Shown in pieces: positions 16,380 to 27,300 of a stretch of DNA of 53,686 bases (positions within the stretch are counted from its first letter, which is position 1; each line of letters starts with the position of its first letter). A program made the translations under genes and the position numbers. The notes beneath the pieces are model-generated. The model did no database searches. It worked only from the letters and a program-made list of their open reading frames with translations, and was not told the DNA's origin. The DNA is from an uncultured Balneolaceae bacterium (GTDB lineage: Bacteria; Bacteroidota; Rhodothermia; Balneolales; Balneolaceae): assembly GCA_938091655.1 (NCBI GenBank), contig CALKOA010000041.1, positions 1-53,686 of the forward strand, read 5' to 3'.

Positions 16380-17315
16380 ATGTCCGAAAAATTTCATTTT
16401 CTAAAACTAGAAGCTACTGGTAATGATTTTATTCTGGTTGATGCAAGCAAGCAAGACATTCCCTTAGAACATCTAGAGCACATTGCCCCAGAAATTTGTA
16501 ATCGAAAGACCGGAATTGGAGCCGATGGATTACTCATTCTTCACCCTATTTCCACCTTGGGTGCAGACTATACTATGATCTATAAAAATGCGGACGGTAG
16601 TGACGCAGGAATGTGTGGTAATGGTGGAAGAGCTATTGCATTTTATGCCTCACAAAATGGCTATTCAGATACCCATCGCTTTCAAGTAAATGAACAAGTA
16701 TATGAGGCTTTCGTGCACCCTGGAAGCCATCAGGTCGAAATTAGCTTTCCTGATTGTGATGCTCCAAGTTCTGTTTCTAATGAGTGGCTGACTTGTCTGA
16801 ATATAGATTCTACTGAACAAAGTTCACAACAGGCCTCTATGTTATCCTCACTATTCAAAGCCGATGCTGCCTTTAGAGCCTACCCTCAAACCGAACACGT
16901 TGTGCTTTTTTCCAATGATCTTTTGGCTATTCAACCAACGGAAGAGTTGGCAAAATTAGGGCGTAGTATTCGTAATGATGAGCTTTTTCATCCCAGAGGA
17001 ACCAATGTGAATTTTGTTTGTAGCCAACAAGCGAATCATATTCAGCTAGAGACCTATGAACGCGGGGTGGAGGATTTCACCTTAGCATGTGGTACAGGTG
17101 CCATTGCAAGCGCGATGGCTCTGCATATGAAAGAAGGTGGTAAAGCTGGTTCGCACCTTTACCATGTCACAGTCCAAGGAGGATTCTTAGAGGTTTCTTT
17201 TGATTGCACAGGTACCGATGCATTGACTCACAGTGAACATGGTCCATTGTTTAAAAAAGTCTTACTCAAAGGTCCTGCACGATTTGTATTCAACGGTATT
17301 TGGGCTGGTAATTGA
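16380..17315 (+). CDS. dapF: Diaminopimelate epimerase
   Basis: Converts LL- to meso-diaminopimelate for peptidoglycan and lysine. The two catalytic cysteines are Cys79 in MCGNGGRAIA and Cys237 in ACGTGAIASA, with the start FLKLEATGNDFILVD and TYERGVEDFTLACG as further signatures. The 311-residue length is about 30 more than usual, from an insert around residues 130-165. It lies 3 nt after holB and 7 nt before the next gene. It fits with Alr and the wall hydrolases in the window. Confidence 0.97.
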   Translation: MSEKFHFLKLEATGNDFILVDASKQDIPLEHLEHIAPEICNRKTGIGADGLLILHPISTLGADYTMIYKNADGSDAGMCGNGGRAIAFYASQNGYSDTHRFQVNEQVYEAFVHPGSHQVEISFPDCDAPSSVSNEWLTCLNIDSTEQSSQQASMLSSLFKADAAFRAYPQTEHVVLFSNDLLAIQPTEELAKLGRSIRNDELFHPRGTNVNFVCSQQANHIQLETYERGVEDFTLACGTGAIASAMALHMKEGGKAGSHLYHVTVQGGFLEVSFDCTGTDALTHSEHGPLFKKVLLKGPARFVFNGIWAGN

Positions 17316-17322
17316 AATTCAA

Positions 17323-18654
17323 ATGGGTACTAAAATCAGTTCGAATTTCTTTACTCAGTATCTGTTGACCTATACCTACTACATGCTGGGTTTTATTTCG
17401 CTGCTTTGGATGAGTTGCAGTTCAACTATTAATCTAGCCCCAAGCAGCCCACCTATTCCTCAGGTAAACAGTTTACTGGTACTTCCTGAACAACGAAGTA
17501 TCCCCGATAATATTCGTAGTGTTCAGTTTTTCAGCTCTTCTCAAGCCTCTTCCCCGTTGGTTAGCGCTCGATTAGGATCCAGTGACCGACTTGTTCTTCG
17601 CTTCGATGAGTTGAGTGAGATCAACGGAATGTTTCGCATTCATTTTTCTCACCGAAACAAAGACTGGACACAGAGCAATCTCCCAACTACATGGTTTATG
17701 AATACCCCAAATCAGCGAATTGTCCAGGGCGGTTCTAAAAACCAAAGTAATAGTATACCATTTCACTCATATGATATTCAGTTTTCTCTGCGAGATCTTG
17801 AATTTTTAGCCAGTGGTTTTTACTTCATTCATGTATCTGATTACACCACAGGTATTGAATTGTTTAGCCTTCCGTTCGCACTTACTGAGCAGCTTGGCAC
17901 CCTTGATTTGAATGGAGAAACTCTATACAACAAAGGGAACTTAGGGGCGGCTGTAGATAGAATTTTTGCTGAATTTAGTTATCCAGAATTTATTGATATG
18001 CCCGTTTTTGATTTGAGCTTTCAGGTACTTCAAGATGGATTTTTACGAAAGGCTATACTAGCAAGAGGTAAAGATTTTAGCGAAGGAAAGGTAGCTAAAT
18101 TTTACCTTGAAGACTCCCAAAGCTATCCTGCTAACACGCGCTATTATGGCCTTAATCTATCCACATTTAGCCTTTCTAACCGAGATATATTAGAGTATGA
18201 AGAGTCCGATGAACTTCCACAGATAACCTTAAGAGAAGATTTTATATCATACAGCGATACCCCATATACTCTTCAATCGATGTATGGTAATCCCAGTTCA
18301 AAGATCACTGCACGATATGCAATGATCAATTTCCGATTTAACCCAATGGGTACGAGGCCTACCTATGATGATGAACTTTTTGTTGTAGGTGACTTTAACC
18401 AGTGGTCGGAAAACAAACAGCATAAAATGAAGTGGAACCCAGAGTTGCGTTTATTTGAAGCCCAAGTATTATTAAAAGAAGGCACATACAGATACACTTA
18501 TGCCACTCGTAATGGTAGTGATCTCGACATTATTGAGTTAGGAAGCAGTCTTACCAAGGAAAATCAATGGTATACAGGTATTTTATTTTATAGAGATCCT
18601 AATCGACAATACGACCGAATCCTTTACATTGGAAAGCTTCAACTTAGCCCTTGA
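17323..18654 (+). CDS. DUF5103 lipoprotein, candidate type IX secretion plug protein
   Basis: A 443-residue protein from the ATG at 17323, 7 nt after dapF; upstream in-frame Mets lie inside dapF. A hydrophobic N-terminus ends at a Cys (SLLWMSCSS), a non-ideal lipobox. The all-beta body has VQFFSSS, RLVLRFDEL, RIHFSHRNKDWTQS and FYFIHVSD, matching the DUF5103 family, whose members plug the type IX secretion channel in Bacteroidota. The C-terminal ~80 residues (FVVGDFNQWSENKQHKMKW, then GTYRYTYA) look like a CBM48/AMPK-like beta-sandwich. No other T9SS gene is present here. Confidence 0.75.
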   Translation: MGTKISSNFFTQYLLTYTYYMLGFISLLWMSCSSTINLAPSSPPIPQVNSLLVLPEQRSIPDNIRSVQFFSSSQASSPLVSARLGSSDRLVLRFDELSEINGMFRIHFSHRNKDWTQSNLPTTWFMNTPNQRIVQGGSKNQSNSIPFHSYDIQFSLRDLEFLASGFYFIHVSDYTTGIELFSLPFALTEQLGTLDLNGETLYNKGNLGAAVDRIFAEFSYPEFIDMPVFDLSFQVLQDGFLRKAILARGKDFSEGKVAKFYLEDSQSYPANTRYYGLNLSTFSLSNRDILEYEESDELPQITLREDFISYSDTPYTLQSMYGNPSSKITARYAMINFRFNPMGTRPTYDDELFVVGDFNQWSENKQHKMKWNPELRLFEAQVLLKEGTYRYTYATRNGSDLDIIELGSSLTKENQWYTGILFYRDPNRQYDRILYIGKLQLSP

Positions 18655-18712
18655 GTTTATCATCTATTGAGGCAATGACTACCGTTTTAGCAGTGAGAGA
18701 TCAATTAGGACA

Positions 18713-21700
18713 CTAAAAATCTATCCCTATAGAAAAGTAGTGAATAGGTGCATTTGAAAAACCGTCTCTATTATATGCCCAGCCCACATCATAACGTAGT
18801 GGTAAGCCAAAAACAATGGTTCTTAAACCAAATCCAGAGCCAATTAAAACATCTCCATCGAGATAAGAAAAAATATTCCCATTCTCATCTTGAAACGTGG
18901 TAGGTTCACTCACCTTAAAGTCGAGCGAAGCATCGTTAATTATTGGATTTCCGTCAATATCGGTGATTCCATAATCTATCTGCTGGCCCCAGGCTGTTCC
19001 CACGTCAAAGAAAGCTACACCTGTTACATTATATAATGGTAGAATAGGAAGAGCTCCTGGAATGACAGCAGCAAATAATGGAAATCTAAACTCAGCGTTT
19101 ATGAGCCCAAAATTATCTCCGTACACCGAATTGTATCTGTGCCCCCTGAGTGGAACAGCGGGTTGAGTAAAAAAAGTATCGGCTAAGCGTTCAAAAGGAA
19201 TTCCATTATTTGACCACTGATAATTAATCCATCCCATCATTCCCCCTAAAAAGTAGGTCTGCGAATCTTTTCCTACTGATGCTCCTCCACTGCCACGTAG
19301 TGCAATAGTATAGGAGTAACCAAGATTGATATAACTTCTAAAGTCTCCCATGACCGAGGCGAAGCTAGGCGCATCTGACCCAAGTCCAGGACTACCTGAA
19401 AAACTTAGAGTGTACCGAATCCCTCCTTGTGGAGTAATGAATCCAGGCAAGGTAGCATCTTTGGTAAAGGACATAGTGGGATATAAAAAAGAACTCTTCA
19501 GGTTGCTAGCCTCAGTAACACCGTAGGAATAAAGTCCACCAAAAGCAGCAACCGCGTCATAGTCACGAGCGATCCCAATCCAATTTAGCCCTCCGTCAAT
19601 ACGCGTGAATTTGTCAAATGGATATTGAATGGATACCCCACCACCGAAGGTTCTGAAGCGTAACAAATCACCCCCGAAGGTTTGATATTGCCTAGAAGTA
19701 TGGAAATACGAGGCAAACCAATTCATTCTATTTTTTAAATACCCATACTGTAGTGTGTAATCACTATTGCGTAGATCCGTCTGGAAATTGGTCCCCATTG
19801 CAAGCTGATGATCTCCTAGTAGGTCGCTGATCATAAATTGTGTAAGTGCATATGCACCGTAGCTAGAAGCTGCTACGGTTGGACTGTACGCAATATCAGT
19901 TGAGAATGTTAATCTATATGCTCTTGGTACGTATCGACCGTCTGTGGTAATATTGTTGTTAGGTTCAAAAATAAATTCATCTTCTAATAAGATGGTACTA
20001 TCTAAAATAACCTCCTCTGAAAACACGTAGTTTCTGAAATCGATTTCACCAGTTTCTTCAAAATCAACCACTTGATAATCTGGATCACTAAGTCGTTCTT
20101 GCTCCTCTAATTCTTCGCGCTCTGCCCCACTCATTAATCCTTGACTGTAGAGTTCATACGCATAACGAATTGCTGGAACACGTTGTTCTGGAGCCTCAAG
20201 ACCTCTACGCTTTGCCCAGTAATTTGGTTTAAGATTACTAGCTTTTGCGTTATTCAATGGATTTTTCAACAGGAAAATATCTAAATAACCTTCATTGATG
20301 GAACTAAAAGCTACTCTTGAGCCATCTGCGCTAATTGAAAACTGTGAAATTCCTGTCTGTAGGTTGGTGAGTACCTTCCATTCCTTGGTTGAAGGATCAG
20401 TTTGATATAGGTTCTGGATTCCGTTTTGATCCGATTGGAATATAATAGTACCATCTTGGATCTGTTGAGGTTGACGTTCGTTCCAATCCTTACTTAAGGT
20501 AATTCTATTTAGGGTATCACTACCTATTTCTAGCTGATAAATGTCACTTTGGTAGATTGTTTTTTGCTCGAGTAAGGTACTTTCTAAAGTAGCTTGTTTA
20601 AGTGCTAATTGATTTCCTCGCTCCGAACTAAACAAGATACTCTTAGAGTCTAGTGTCCAACTAGGCTCGTAATCAGAAACAAAATCTTGGGTGAGGTTAA
20701 TTAATTGTTTCTCACTTAAATCGTACATGAATATGTCTTGATACGGACCTATGTTCCCATCAAAGGCTAACTTAGTACCATCTGGTGACCAAGAAACAGA
20801 TCCAATTGCATCCAATTCAGGCATTGAAATTTTTTCTACTTCAGTACTCTGGTAATCGATAATTGCAATTTCATCAAAGCCCTTACTTTTTGTAGATAAC
20901 ACTATTTTACGACCGTCCGGAGACCAACTAAGATTGGGTTTCAAAATATTCAACTCTTCGAAAGCAGGGTCATCTTCGCCCTGGATGACTGTTTTTAACC
21001 TTTTTTTGGTTAATGCATCTATCACAATAACATCGAAATACCCTCTTTTATTGGTAATAAATGCTATTCTATCTCCCTGAGGTGAAATTTTTGGGGAAGT
21101 GTTATAGGACCCATAGTCCCCTCTTTCTGTCATAAGAGTTGCTATACGATCAGCTAACTCACGATCGGCGACTTCTGGGAAGTACCTTTTCCGAAGCGCA
21201 TCTTCCCACCGCTCTGAAAGTTCTTGTACCGTTAGGCCAATAGACTGCTGGAATCCATTCTCAACACTTCTTGTACTTTTAACCTTTTCAAGTACTTCTG
21301 CTATCTTTTCTCGTCCATATTCTTCGGCAATAAAATTCCAAACAGACTGTCCACCTCGGTAGGCGTAATACCCACTCAGATAGGGAATTGGAGGCAGATA
21401 ATTATTGAGTACTGCGTCCCGAATAAACATGTCGGTGTTGGTATCCCAACCCAAAGCCATATATTCTGCTAATCCTTCTTCAAACCAAAGGGGCAAGACT
21501 AATTGAATGTTATTGCGAAGTATAGATTGTATAGACCCGCCATAAAATAAATCATTAAATACCGCATGTACCAACTCATGATGCAAGGTCCTCCTAAAAT
21601 CATTGTAATCCCCATCAAAGGGTACTGTCATCCTATTCTTCATCTTATCAGTAACCCCCCCTATACCCTCTGCACTGGTGGGCAGTGCAACCACATTCGT

Positions 21701-22015
21701 CTGAGAGAAATCGTTATGAGAATCGTAAATAATGAGTGGAATCCGACTCACAATTTCATGTTGAAAATCTTCGCTAAGTTGTTGGTATGCAGATTCAATA
21801 CTTTTAGCTGCAAATTCTGCTAATTCGTAGTTCTTATCACCATAGTAGTAGACATCAAAATGTTTGGACTGTATAAATCGCCATTCAAACTGTTGATATT
21901 GAACTCTATTCTTACCAAAATTAGCATATTGAGCCTGTGCCACAGGGGAATATGCTAAGGAAAAAAGAATACCAAAAAAGAATAGTTTTTTAGGAATAGT
22001 GATTCTGAATTTCAT
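18713..22015 (-). CDS. Signal peptide / HExxH peptidase-like / PD40 propeller / BamA-like barrel fusion
   Basis: An 1100-residue secreted protein with a signal ending about VAQAQY (residue 30). Residues 40-290 form a gluzincin-like peptidase domain with HELVH at 146-150 and WFEEGLAEY at 177-185 as the third-ligand helix. Residues 300-620 carry TolB-type propeller repeats (NLSWSPDGRKIVLST, SVSWSPDGTKLAFDG, QFSISADGSRVAFSS). Residues 700-1100 look like a surface-antigen/BamA beta barrel ending in the aromatic IHYFSIGIDF. It is likely an outer-membrane protein with a periplasmic or surface protease part. Its start is 172 nt past the rnr stop. The substrate is unknown. Confidence 0.85.
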   Translation of the reverse strand: MKFRITIPKKLFFFGILFSLAYSPVAQAQYANFGKNRVQYQQFEWRFIQSKHFDVYYYGDKNYELAEFAAKSIESAYQQLSEDFQHEIVSRIPLIIYDSHNDFSQTNVVALPTSAEGIGGVTDKMKNRMTVPFDGDYNDFRRTLHHELVHAVFNDLFYGGSIQSILRNNIQLVLPLWFEEGLAEYMALGWDTNTDMFIRDAVLNNYLPPIPYLSGYYAYRGGQSVWNFIAEEYGREKIAEVLEKVKSTRSVENGFQQSIGLTVQELSERWEDALRKRYFPEVADRELADRIATLMTERGDYGSYNTSPKISPQGDRIAFITNKRGYFDVIVIDALTKKRLKTVIQGEDDPAFEELNILKPNLSWSPDGRKIVLSTKSKGFDEIAIIDYQSTEVEKISMPELDAIGSVSWSPDGTKLAFDGNIGPYQDIFMYDLSEKQLINLTQDFVSDYEPSWTLDSKSILFSSERGNQLALKQATLESTLLEQKTIYQSDIYQLEIGSDTLNRITLSKDWNERQPQQIQDGTIIFQSDQNGIQNLYQTDPSTKEWKVLTNLQTGISQFSISADGSRVAFSSINEGYLDIFLLKNPLNNAKASNLKPNYWAKRRGLEAPEQRVPAIRYAYELYSQGLMSGAEREELEEQERLSDPDYQVVDFEETGEIDFRNYVFSEEVILDSTILLEDEFIFEPNNNITTDGRYVPRAYRLTFSTDIAYSPTVAASSYGAYALTQFMISDLLGDHQLAMGTNFQTDLRNSDYTLQYGYLKNRMNWFASYFHTSRQYQTFGGDLLRFRTFGGGVSIQYPFDKFTRIDGGLNWIGIARDYDAVAAFGGLYSYGVTEASNLKSSFLYPTMSFTKDATLPGFITPQGGIRYTLSFSGSPGLGSDAPSFASVMGDFRSYINLGYSYTIALRGSGGASVGKDSQTYFLGGMMGWINYQWSNNGIPFERLADTFFTQPAVPLRGHRYNSVYGDNFGLINAEFRFPLFAAVIPGALPILPLYNVTGVAFFDVGTAWGQQIDYGITDIDGNPIINDASLDFKVSEPTTFQDENGNIFSYLDGDVLIGSGFGLRTIVFGLPLRYDVGWAYNRDGFSNAPIHYFSIGIDF

Positions 22016-22121
22016 CGATGAAATGTTTGGATTCTACGTTTTTACCCTCACTTAATATACTGTAACATAACGAATGTAGGAATGTTATTCTTGTGCTATT
22101 TATGCAGCCTACCAATATATA

Positions 22122-22153
22122 AAGCGTTGAAAAAAAGTATTCGTTCAACGCTT
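22122..22153 (-). terminator. Hairpin terminator candidate after rnr
   Basis: A perfect 10-bp inverted repeat (AAGCGTTGAA with TTCAACGCTT) with a 12-nt loop lies 34 nt past the rnr stop. The trailing minus-strand sequence is T/A-rich (TTATATATT) but not a clean T-run, so termination may be partial. Confidence 0.55.
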
Positions 22154-22186
22154 AGTTTACCAAGAACAAGTTTTTTACGAACAGGT

Positions 22187-24319
22187 CTATTTATTTCTAC
22201 CCGCAGGAATAAAATCTATTTGCCTTTTTTCCGGGTTAACTGCATCTACTTTAACATTAATTGCATCGCCTAATTGATATCTAGCCCCTGATCGCCTACC
22301 TATGAGTGAGTGTGATCTTGGCTCATAGTGAAAATAGTCACCTTTCAAATCGCCCACTCGAATCATTCCTTCACAAAACACCTCATTCAAGGTTACAAAT
22401 ATTCCTCGCTCCACAACTCCACTTATGACCCCGGTAAACTCTTCACCGATATGCTTACTAAGGTATTCGACTTGCTTCAGTTTGATGGAATCTCTCTCAG
22501 CATCTACGGCTACCTTTTCTCGCATACTACAGTGCTCACCCTCCTTTCGTAATTGATTTAGCTCATAGACTTTTTTGTTTTGAGCATATGCTTTTAACAA
22601 TCGATGAACAATCACATCAGGATACCTCCGAATGGGAGAGGTGAAATGAGCGTAATGGTGAAAACCCAAACCAAAATGACCTAAATTATCTGGGCTATAT
22701 ACCGCTTTGGCCATGGCACGCAAAGTAAGCCCATTTACTATATACTCCATTGGGGTTCCTTTTACACGTTCTAATAACTGGTTGATTGATGCAGGTTTGG
22801 CTAGCTCATCCAACTGAAACGATATCCCCAAAGGGCGAACTTGTTCGAGTACATCAGCTAATTTTTTCTCATCTGGTCGATCGTGTATACGATAGAAAAA
22901 AGGGAAGGCATCTTTCTTAGTTTGATCTCTGAGGTGCTGCACGTGTTCAGCCACCGTACGATTGGCCAGGAGCATACATTCTTCAATTAAACGATGGGCA
23001 AAAAGTCGTTTCTTTAAAATTACCTTTTCAGGTTCACCCTTATCATTTAGCACAAATCTTGGCTCCGGCGTATCAAAATCTATAGCTCCTTCTTTAAACC
23101 TCTTCTTGAGCAATTTTTTAGCCAAGTCAGCAACCAAATTTACTTCTTTAGACAAAAAATGGTCGGTTCCATCCAAGATTTCCTGTGCTTGTTCGTACGT
23201 AAATCGATGGTCAGAATGAATAACAGTTTCCTTAATTTCATACCGAACTAACTCAGCCTTTTGGTTTACTTCCATAAAACAACTGTAACAAAGTTTGTCT
23301 TCATTTGGACGTAGACTACAAACCCCATTACTCAAACGCTCTGGCAACATTGGAATAACCCGATCAACCAAGTAAATACTGGTTGCACGTTTATGGGCCT
23401 CTTCATCCAAAGCCGAACCCGGCTGCACATAATGAGTTACATCTGCAATGTGAACTCCTAAACGAAGATGACCATTCTCTAATTCTTCAATACTTAGGGC
23501 ATCATCAAAGTCTTTAGCATCGACGGGGTCAATGGTAAATACGGTTTTATTTCTGAAGTCTATCCTTTGATCAATGACTGACTGCTCAATAGCAAGTGAA
23601 ATGGCATCTGCTTCTGCCTCTACTTGTGACGGGAAATCAGCAATAAGTCCATTTTCAGCTAAAATAGACAACATGTTTGCATCATTTGTACCGGATTTAC
23701 CCAATCTACTAAGAATTTTAGCTTGGGGTAATGCCTGCCTATGCACCCAATTTTCTAGATTAAAGGTAACTTTCTCCCCTTCTTGGGCACCGTTTAAATC
23801 TTCTTTTTTTACATAAAAATCGACGTTTGCTGACTTCCTATCGCTTTCAATTATATAGGTGTCTGATTCTGTTTTGCGTAAGGTGCCTACGTAAAAGGAA
23901 CTTCCCCGTTCTAGTACATCAACCACTTTAGCTTTGGGATTTCGAGCCTGCTTTTTACTTTTTAGCACCTTGACCGCTACTCTATCTCCGGCTAAAGCAA
24001 GTCCGGCGTCACTTGCGTGCACCCTTAAATCTTCATCCAGCCCTTCTACTATGACAAATCCTGTCCCTCTCTGGTTAAATTCTATACGCCCTTCCAATAC
24101 CGAATGATCTCGGTTTAATCGAACCCAACCTTGATGTATTCGTACTCTTTGTTTATTGCTTAAACTAGTTAGTGCTTTTTCTAATCGCTTGTATTCTTTT
24201 TTGGAATACATTTCTAGGGTTTCCTGAAATTCATTTTGATGGATTTTCTTCTCAGGATGTATGCTAAGTAATTGTAGTAATGTCTCTTCTAAGCTACTTA
24301 ATCGGTCGTTTCGACTCAT
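22187..24319 (-). CDS. rnr: Ribonuclease R (RNB-family 3'-5' exoribonuclease)
   Basis: Degrades structured RNA. The 710-residue protein has N-terminal cold-shock-type RNA-binding regions, a central RNB domain (about 240-570) with the acidic catalytic cluster DPVDAKDFDDALS and GVHIADVTHYVQPGSALDEEA, and HFTSPIRRYPDVIVHRLL. A C-terminal S1 domain (EEFTGVISGVVERGIFVTLN) follows. The length and domain order fit RNase R rather than RNase II. It is flanked by tamB upstream (47 nt) and the large fusion gene downstream. A possible terminator follows it. Confidence 0.96.
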   Translation of the reverse strand: MSRNDRLSSLEETLLQLLSIHPEKKIHQNEFQETLEMYSKKEYKRLEKALTSLSNKQRVRIHQGWVRLNRDHSVLEGRIEFNQRGTGFVIVEGLDEDLRVHASDAGLALAGDRVAVKVLKSKKQARNPKAKVVDVLERGSSFYVGTLRKTESDTYIIESDRKSANVDFYVKKEDLNGAQEGEKVTFNLENWVHRQALPQAKILSRLGKSGTNDANMLSILAENGLIADFPSQVEAEADAISLAIEQSVIDQRIDFRNKTVFTIDPVDAKDFDDALSIEELENGHLRLGVHIADVTHYVQPGSALDEEAHKRATSIYLVDRVIPMLPERLSNGVCSLRPNEDKLCYSCFMEVNQKAELVRYEIKETVIHSDHRFTYEQAQEILDGTDHFLSKEVNLVADLAKKLLKKRFKEGAIDFDTPEPRFVLNDKGEPEKVILKKRLFAHRLIEECMLLANRTVAEHVQHLRDQTKKDAFPFFYRIHDRPDEKKLADVLEQVRPLGISFQLDELAKPASINQLLERVKGTPMEYIVNGLTLRAMAKAVYSPDNLGHFGLGFHHYAHFTSPIRRYPDVIVHRLLKAYAQNKKVYELNQLRKEGEHCSMREKVAVDAERDSIKLKQVEYLSKHIGEEFTGVISGVVERGIFVTLNEVFCEGMIRVGDLKGDYFHYEPRSHSLIGRRSGARYQLGDAINVKVDAVNPEKRQIDFIPAGRNK

Positions 24320-24366
24320 ATATGGGATAAGGGAATGGTTAAAATTATACCTATGCTAAAATAGCT

Positions 24367-27300
24367 TTATTCCATGCTAAGTGCAGGTTCTTCTTCTTTT
24401 CTTGTGAAAAGCCTAGTTACAGGCTCAAATAGCTGCCCGAGAAAACTTCGCCATGAACTAAATGAAACTTCTGTTTCTAAACCAATCCCATTTATGTCTT
24501 GAGATTGCTGAGAATTGTCCGACCCAGAATAATTACTAAATGTGGGGTCTTGTCGGTGAAATGCAGTTAAGGCAAGTGCCTGATTTATCTTGTAGGTGGC
24601 CCCTATATCACCAATAGTGGACTGACTACCTGTAATTTGTCCTTCTCGACTCAAAATAATGCGATCGTTATATAATCGAAGCGCTACTCCCAAATCAATG
24701 TTGTTATAGGTATTTAAATTAAAATCAATGTCTAGACTTCCAATATCACTACGTAGCAATGAATTCATTTGATTAGAAAGAAGTGGACTTATCAACTGAC
24801 TAGATAATAGTGGATTTAATACGGCCGCACTTCCACTAAAATTATTGGTTAAAGAATTTGTTGCATCCGAAACAGCGGACGATGACGGGATAAAGTCACC
24901 CATTAACAAGAAACTAGTTGCTTGAATGAGTTTTTCGTCTTCGTTGCGATTAAGTGCATTAATTTGCGTTTTTAGGGTAGAATTTTGTTGGGTTTCGAAC
25001 GTATTTGGTAACCTAAAAAAGAAATCATTTTCAATACTTTCTAATGATCCACCAATACTAAGCACCAATTCGACGGGAACACGTGAGGCTTGTTCTTGGT
25101 CGATTTGATCGCGTGTTCTGGTCAAAGTATTTATATCGGGTCTAGCTTCGTATAAGGCCTGAACATTTAATTTTGCATCTATTGGGTCGCCATCCCAACG
25201 AAGGGTACCGCCAGGTATGAGCTCAAAGGTACGCGTAAAAATATCCCCACTCACGAAATTGTATTCACCATCTTGAATATCGAACTGGCCAAAAACAGAA
25301 AATGCTTCGTCCTGTAACTGAATACGAATATTACCTAGGCCATTGGCAGTAATTTGATCACCCGTTATTGGGTCAAAAATAAGCTCTACTGTCATTGGTA
25401 TTTGAGACTCAAATTGTAAGTCAAGAGTGAAGCGCTCGGTAAAACTACGCGTTTCTTGAACTCCCATGCTCTCATACTGACCCCCATTAATTCCCGATTT
25501 ATTATTCAAATTAGCGAAGTCAACATTTGTGAAGTTCTCGACGAATCGAATAAACTTGTTGTTTTCTTCAAATTCTGTGCGCTCAATCAACGGCAGCCCT
25601 ATTGAAGAATATGGCCCAATTTGTATAGGACCCTCTGAAAATAAGAGTGGATTTTCATTGGTTCCTGTCAAACGAATGAGCGCAGTACCGTAGCCTTGGC
25701 CAAAAAATGGTGCCTCTTCATCAAAGCCAGTATTCAGGAAATGAAATTCATTCATTTGAAGATTTAGGTCAATATCATGAATTGGCCCAAAGCGATTTAG
25801 ATTATAACTTCCATTTAAGTTGGCAGTACCCCCAGAAGGATCCATGATAAAGAAGTCCTGAAAAACCAACCCATTTTCACTTGAAAACTCGAGAGGCCCT
25901 GCGGCATAGTAGTAGGTATCTAAAAATCTTGGGCGTATAAACACAGGGTCAATTTCCCCGATGGAGTAATTTATACTAAAATCATATCCCGAATTAGAAC
26001 CCCAGACATTCCCCATTCCAGATGCGGTACCCGACATTTCAGAAAATACATTCGGAGATAGAAAAGGTAATATCCATAAATCAATATTTTCAAAATTCAG
26101 GTCAAAGTAATAGAGTGTATCCGTCGTTAGAGTTTGATTAATTCCAGGGGTATTGATGTATCCATTAAAGGCCACATTTTGACCCGCTCGCCCAGAACTG
26201 TTAAAATAGTCAGGGTATAGTGTAGAATCAGTGAAAACAGAAATTTGAGTGTCAAACCTATTTTTTAACGAATTAAAGGTGGAAATCAACGATAAATCGC
26301 CCACCACTTGGTTGTTTAAAGAAAAACTATTGATAGTCAAATATCCTTGAACACTTGGCGATTTTTGAAGAGTTCGCGTAGAGAATTGACCATCCATGAC
26401 CCCGTCAATATCTTGTTTTACGTTCAATAATTCAGCCAGACGATCTAGTTGAATTTGATCAACAATAAATTGTATAGAATCCTCTGGCGAATCACTGTAG
26501 ACTCCACGAATATCTAAAAGCTCATCATTGTTATGCATACTAACCTGATTAAATGCTACACTAAGCTCACGATCTACATTGATGGCTATATCGCCTAAAT
26601 TACTCCAAATGTATGAACCAGACCCTAGTTCCAATGCATCAAATACGATGTTATGTTGACTTTCTGCGGCAAAAATATCTCCACTGGACTCCAAAAAAGC
26701 CCCAGAGGGTAATGAACCGATACGTTGATTAAACCGAATACTATCCGCCTGCATAGATACCTGCCATTGTACATCGCCCAGTTCTAGATCTGACGTTTGG
26801 ATGGCTTTGACATTGGTACGGGATTCCACTACTGAAAAATTCAAACTGGTTGAATCATACCTAAAACTTGCCGTTAATTGTGAGTTTAAACTATCTATCT
26901 GTATGGTATTCCACTGGAAATCGGAATCAGAAATATCCACATTCATAAGGATTCGATCCCTATTTGCATCTAAACGCCCATTGACTACCATAAAACTCTT
27001 TTGAATGGGATTATTAGCCCAAATAGCCTGCACTAATTCGTTGTCCTTAAGAGCAAACTCCCACTCTAACTGTGTCTGATAGGACACGCCATTAGCAAGA
27101 CTAGATTTAGTCCCACTTGATTCTTTAAAGGCTATTGACGGAGTTTGAGGCAGTTCGTTGAAACGAAGTCTATTCCATTCTCTGTTTAAGTAGTCAGACC
27201 AATGATAGTACAGAAAGGTCATACTTGATGGATTAAGTGCTCCTACTACCTGAAAATCTAATGGAGAGGAAGTCACTCGTAATTGCTGACGTTGGGGTGA

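Noticed and set aside
18713-22015. Classic Tol-Pal TolB
   Set aside because: Propeller repeats alone are not enough: the protein also has an HExxH domain and a barrel, and no Tol-Pal genes are nearby.
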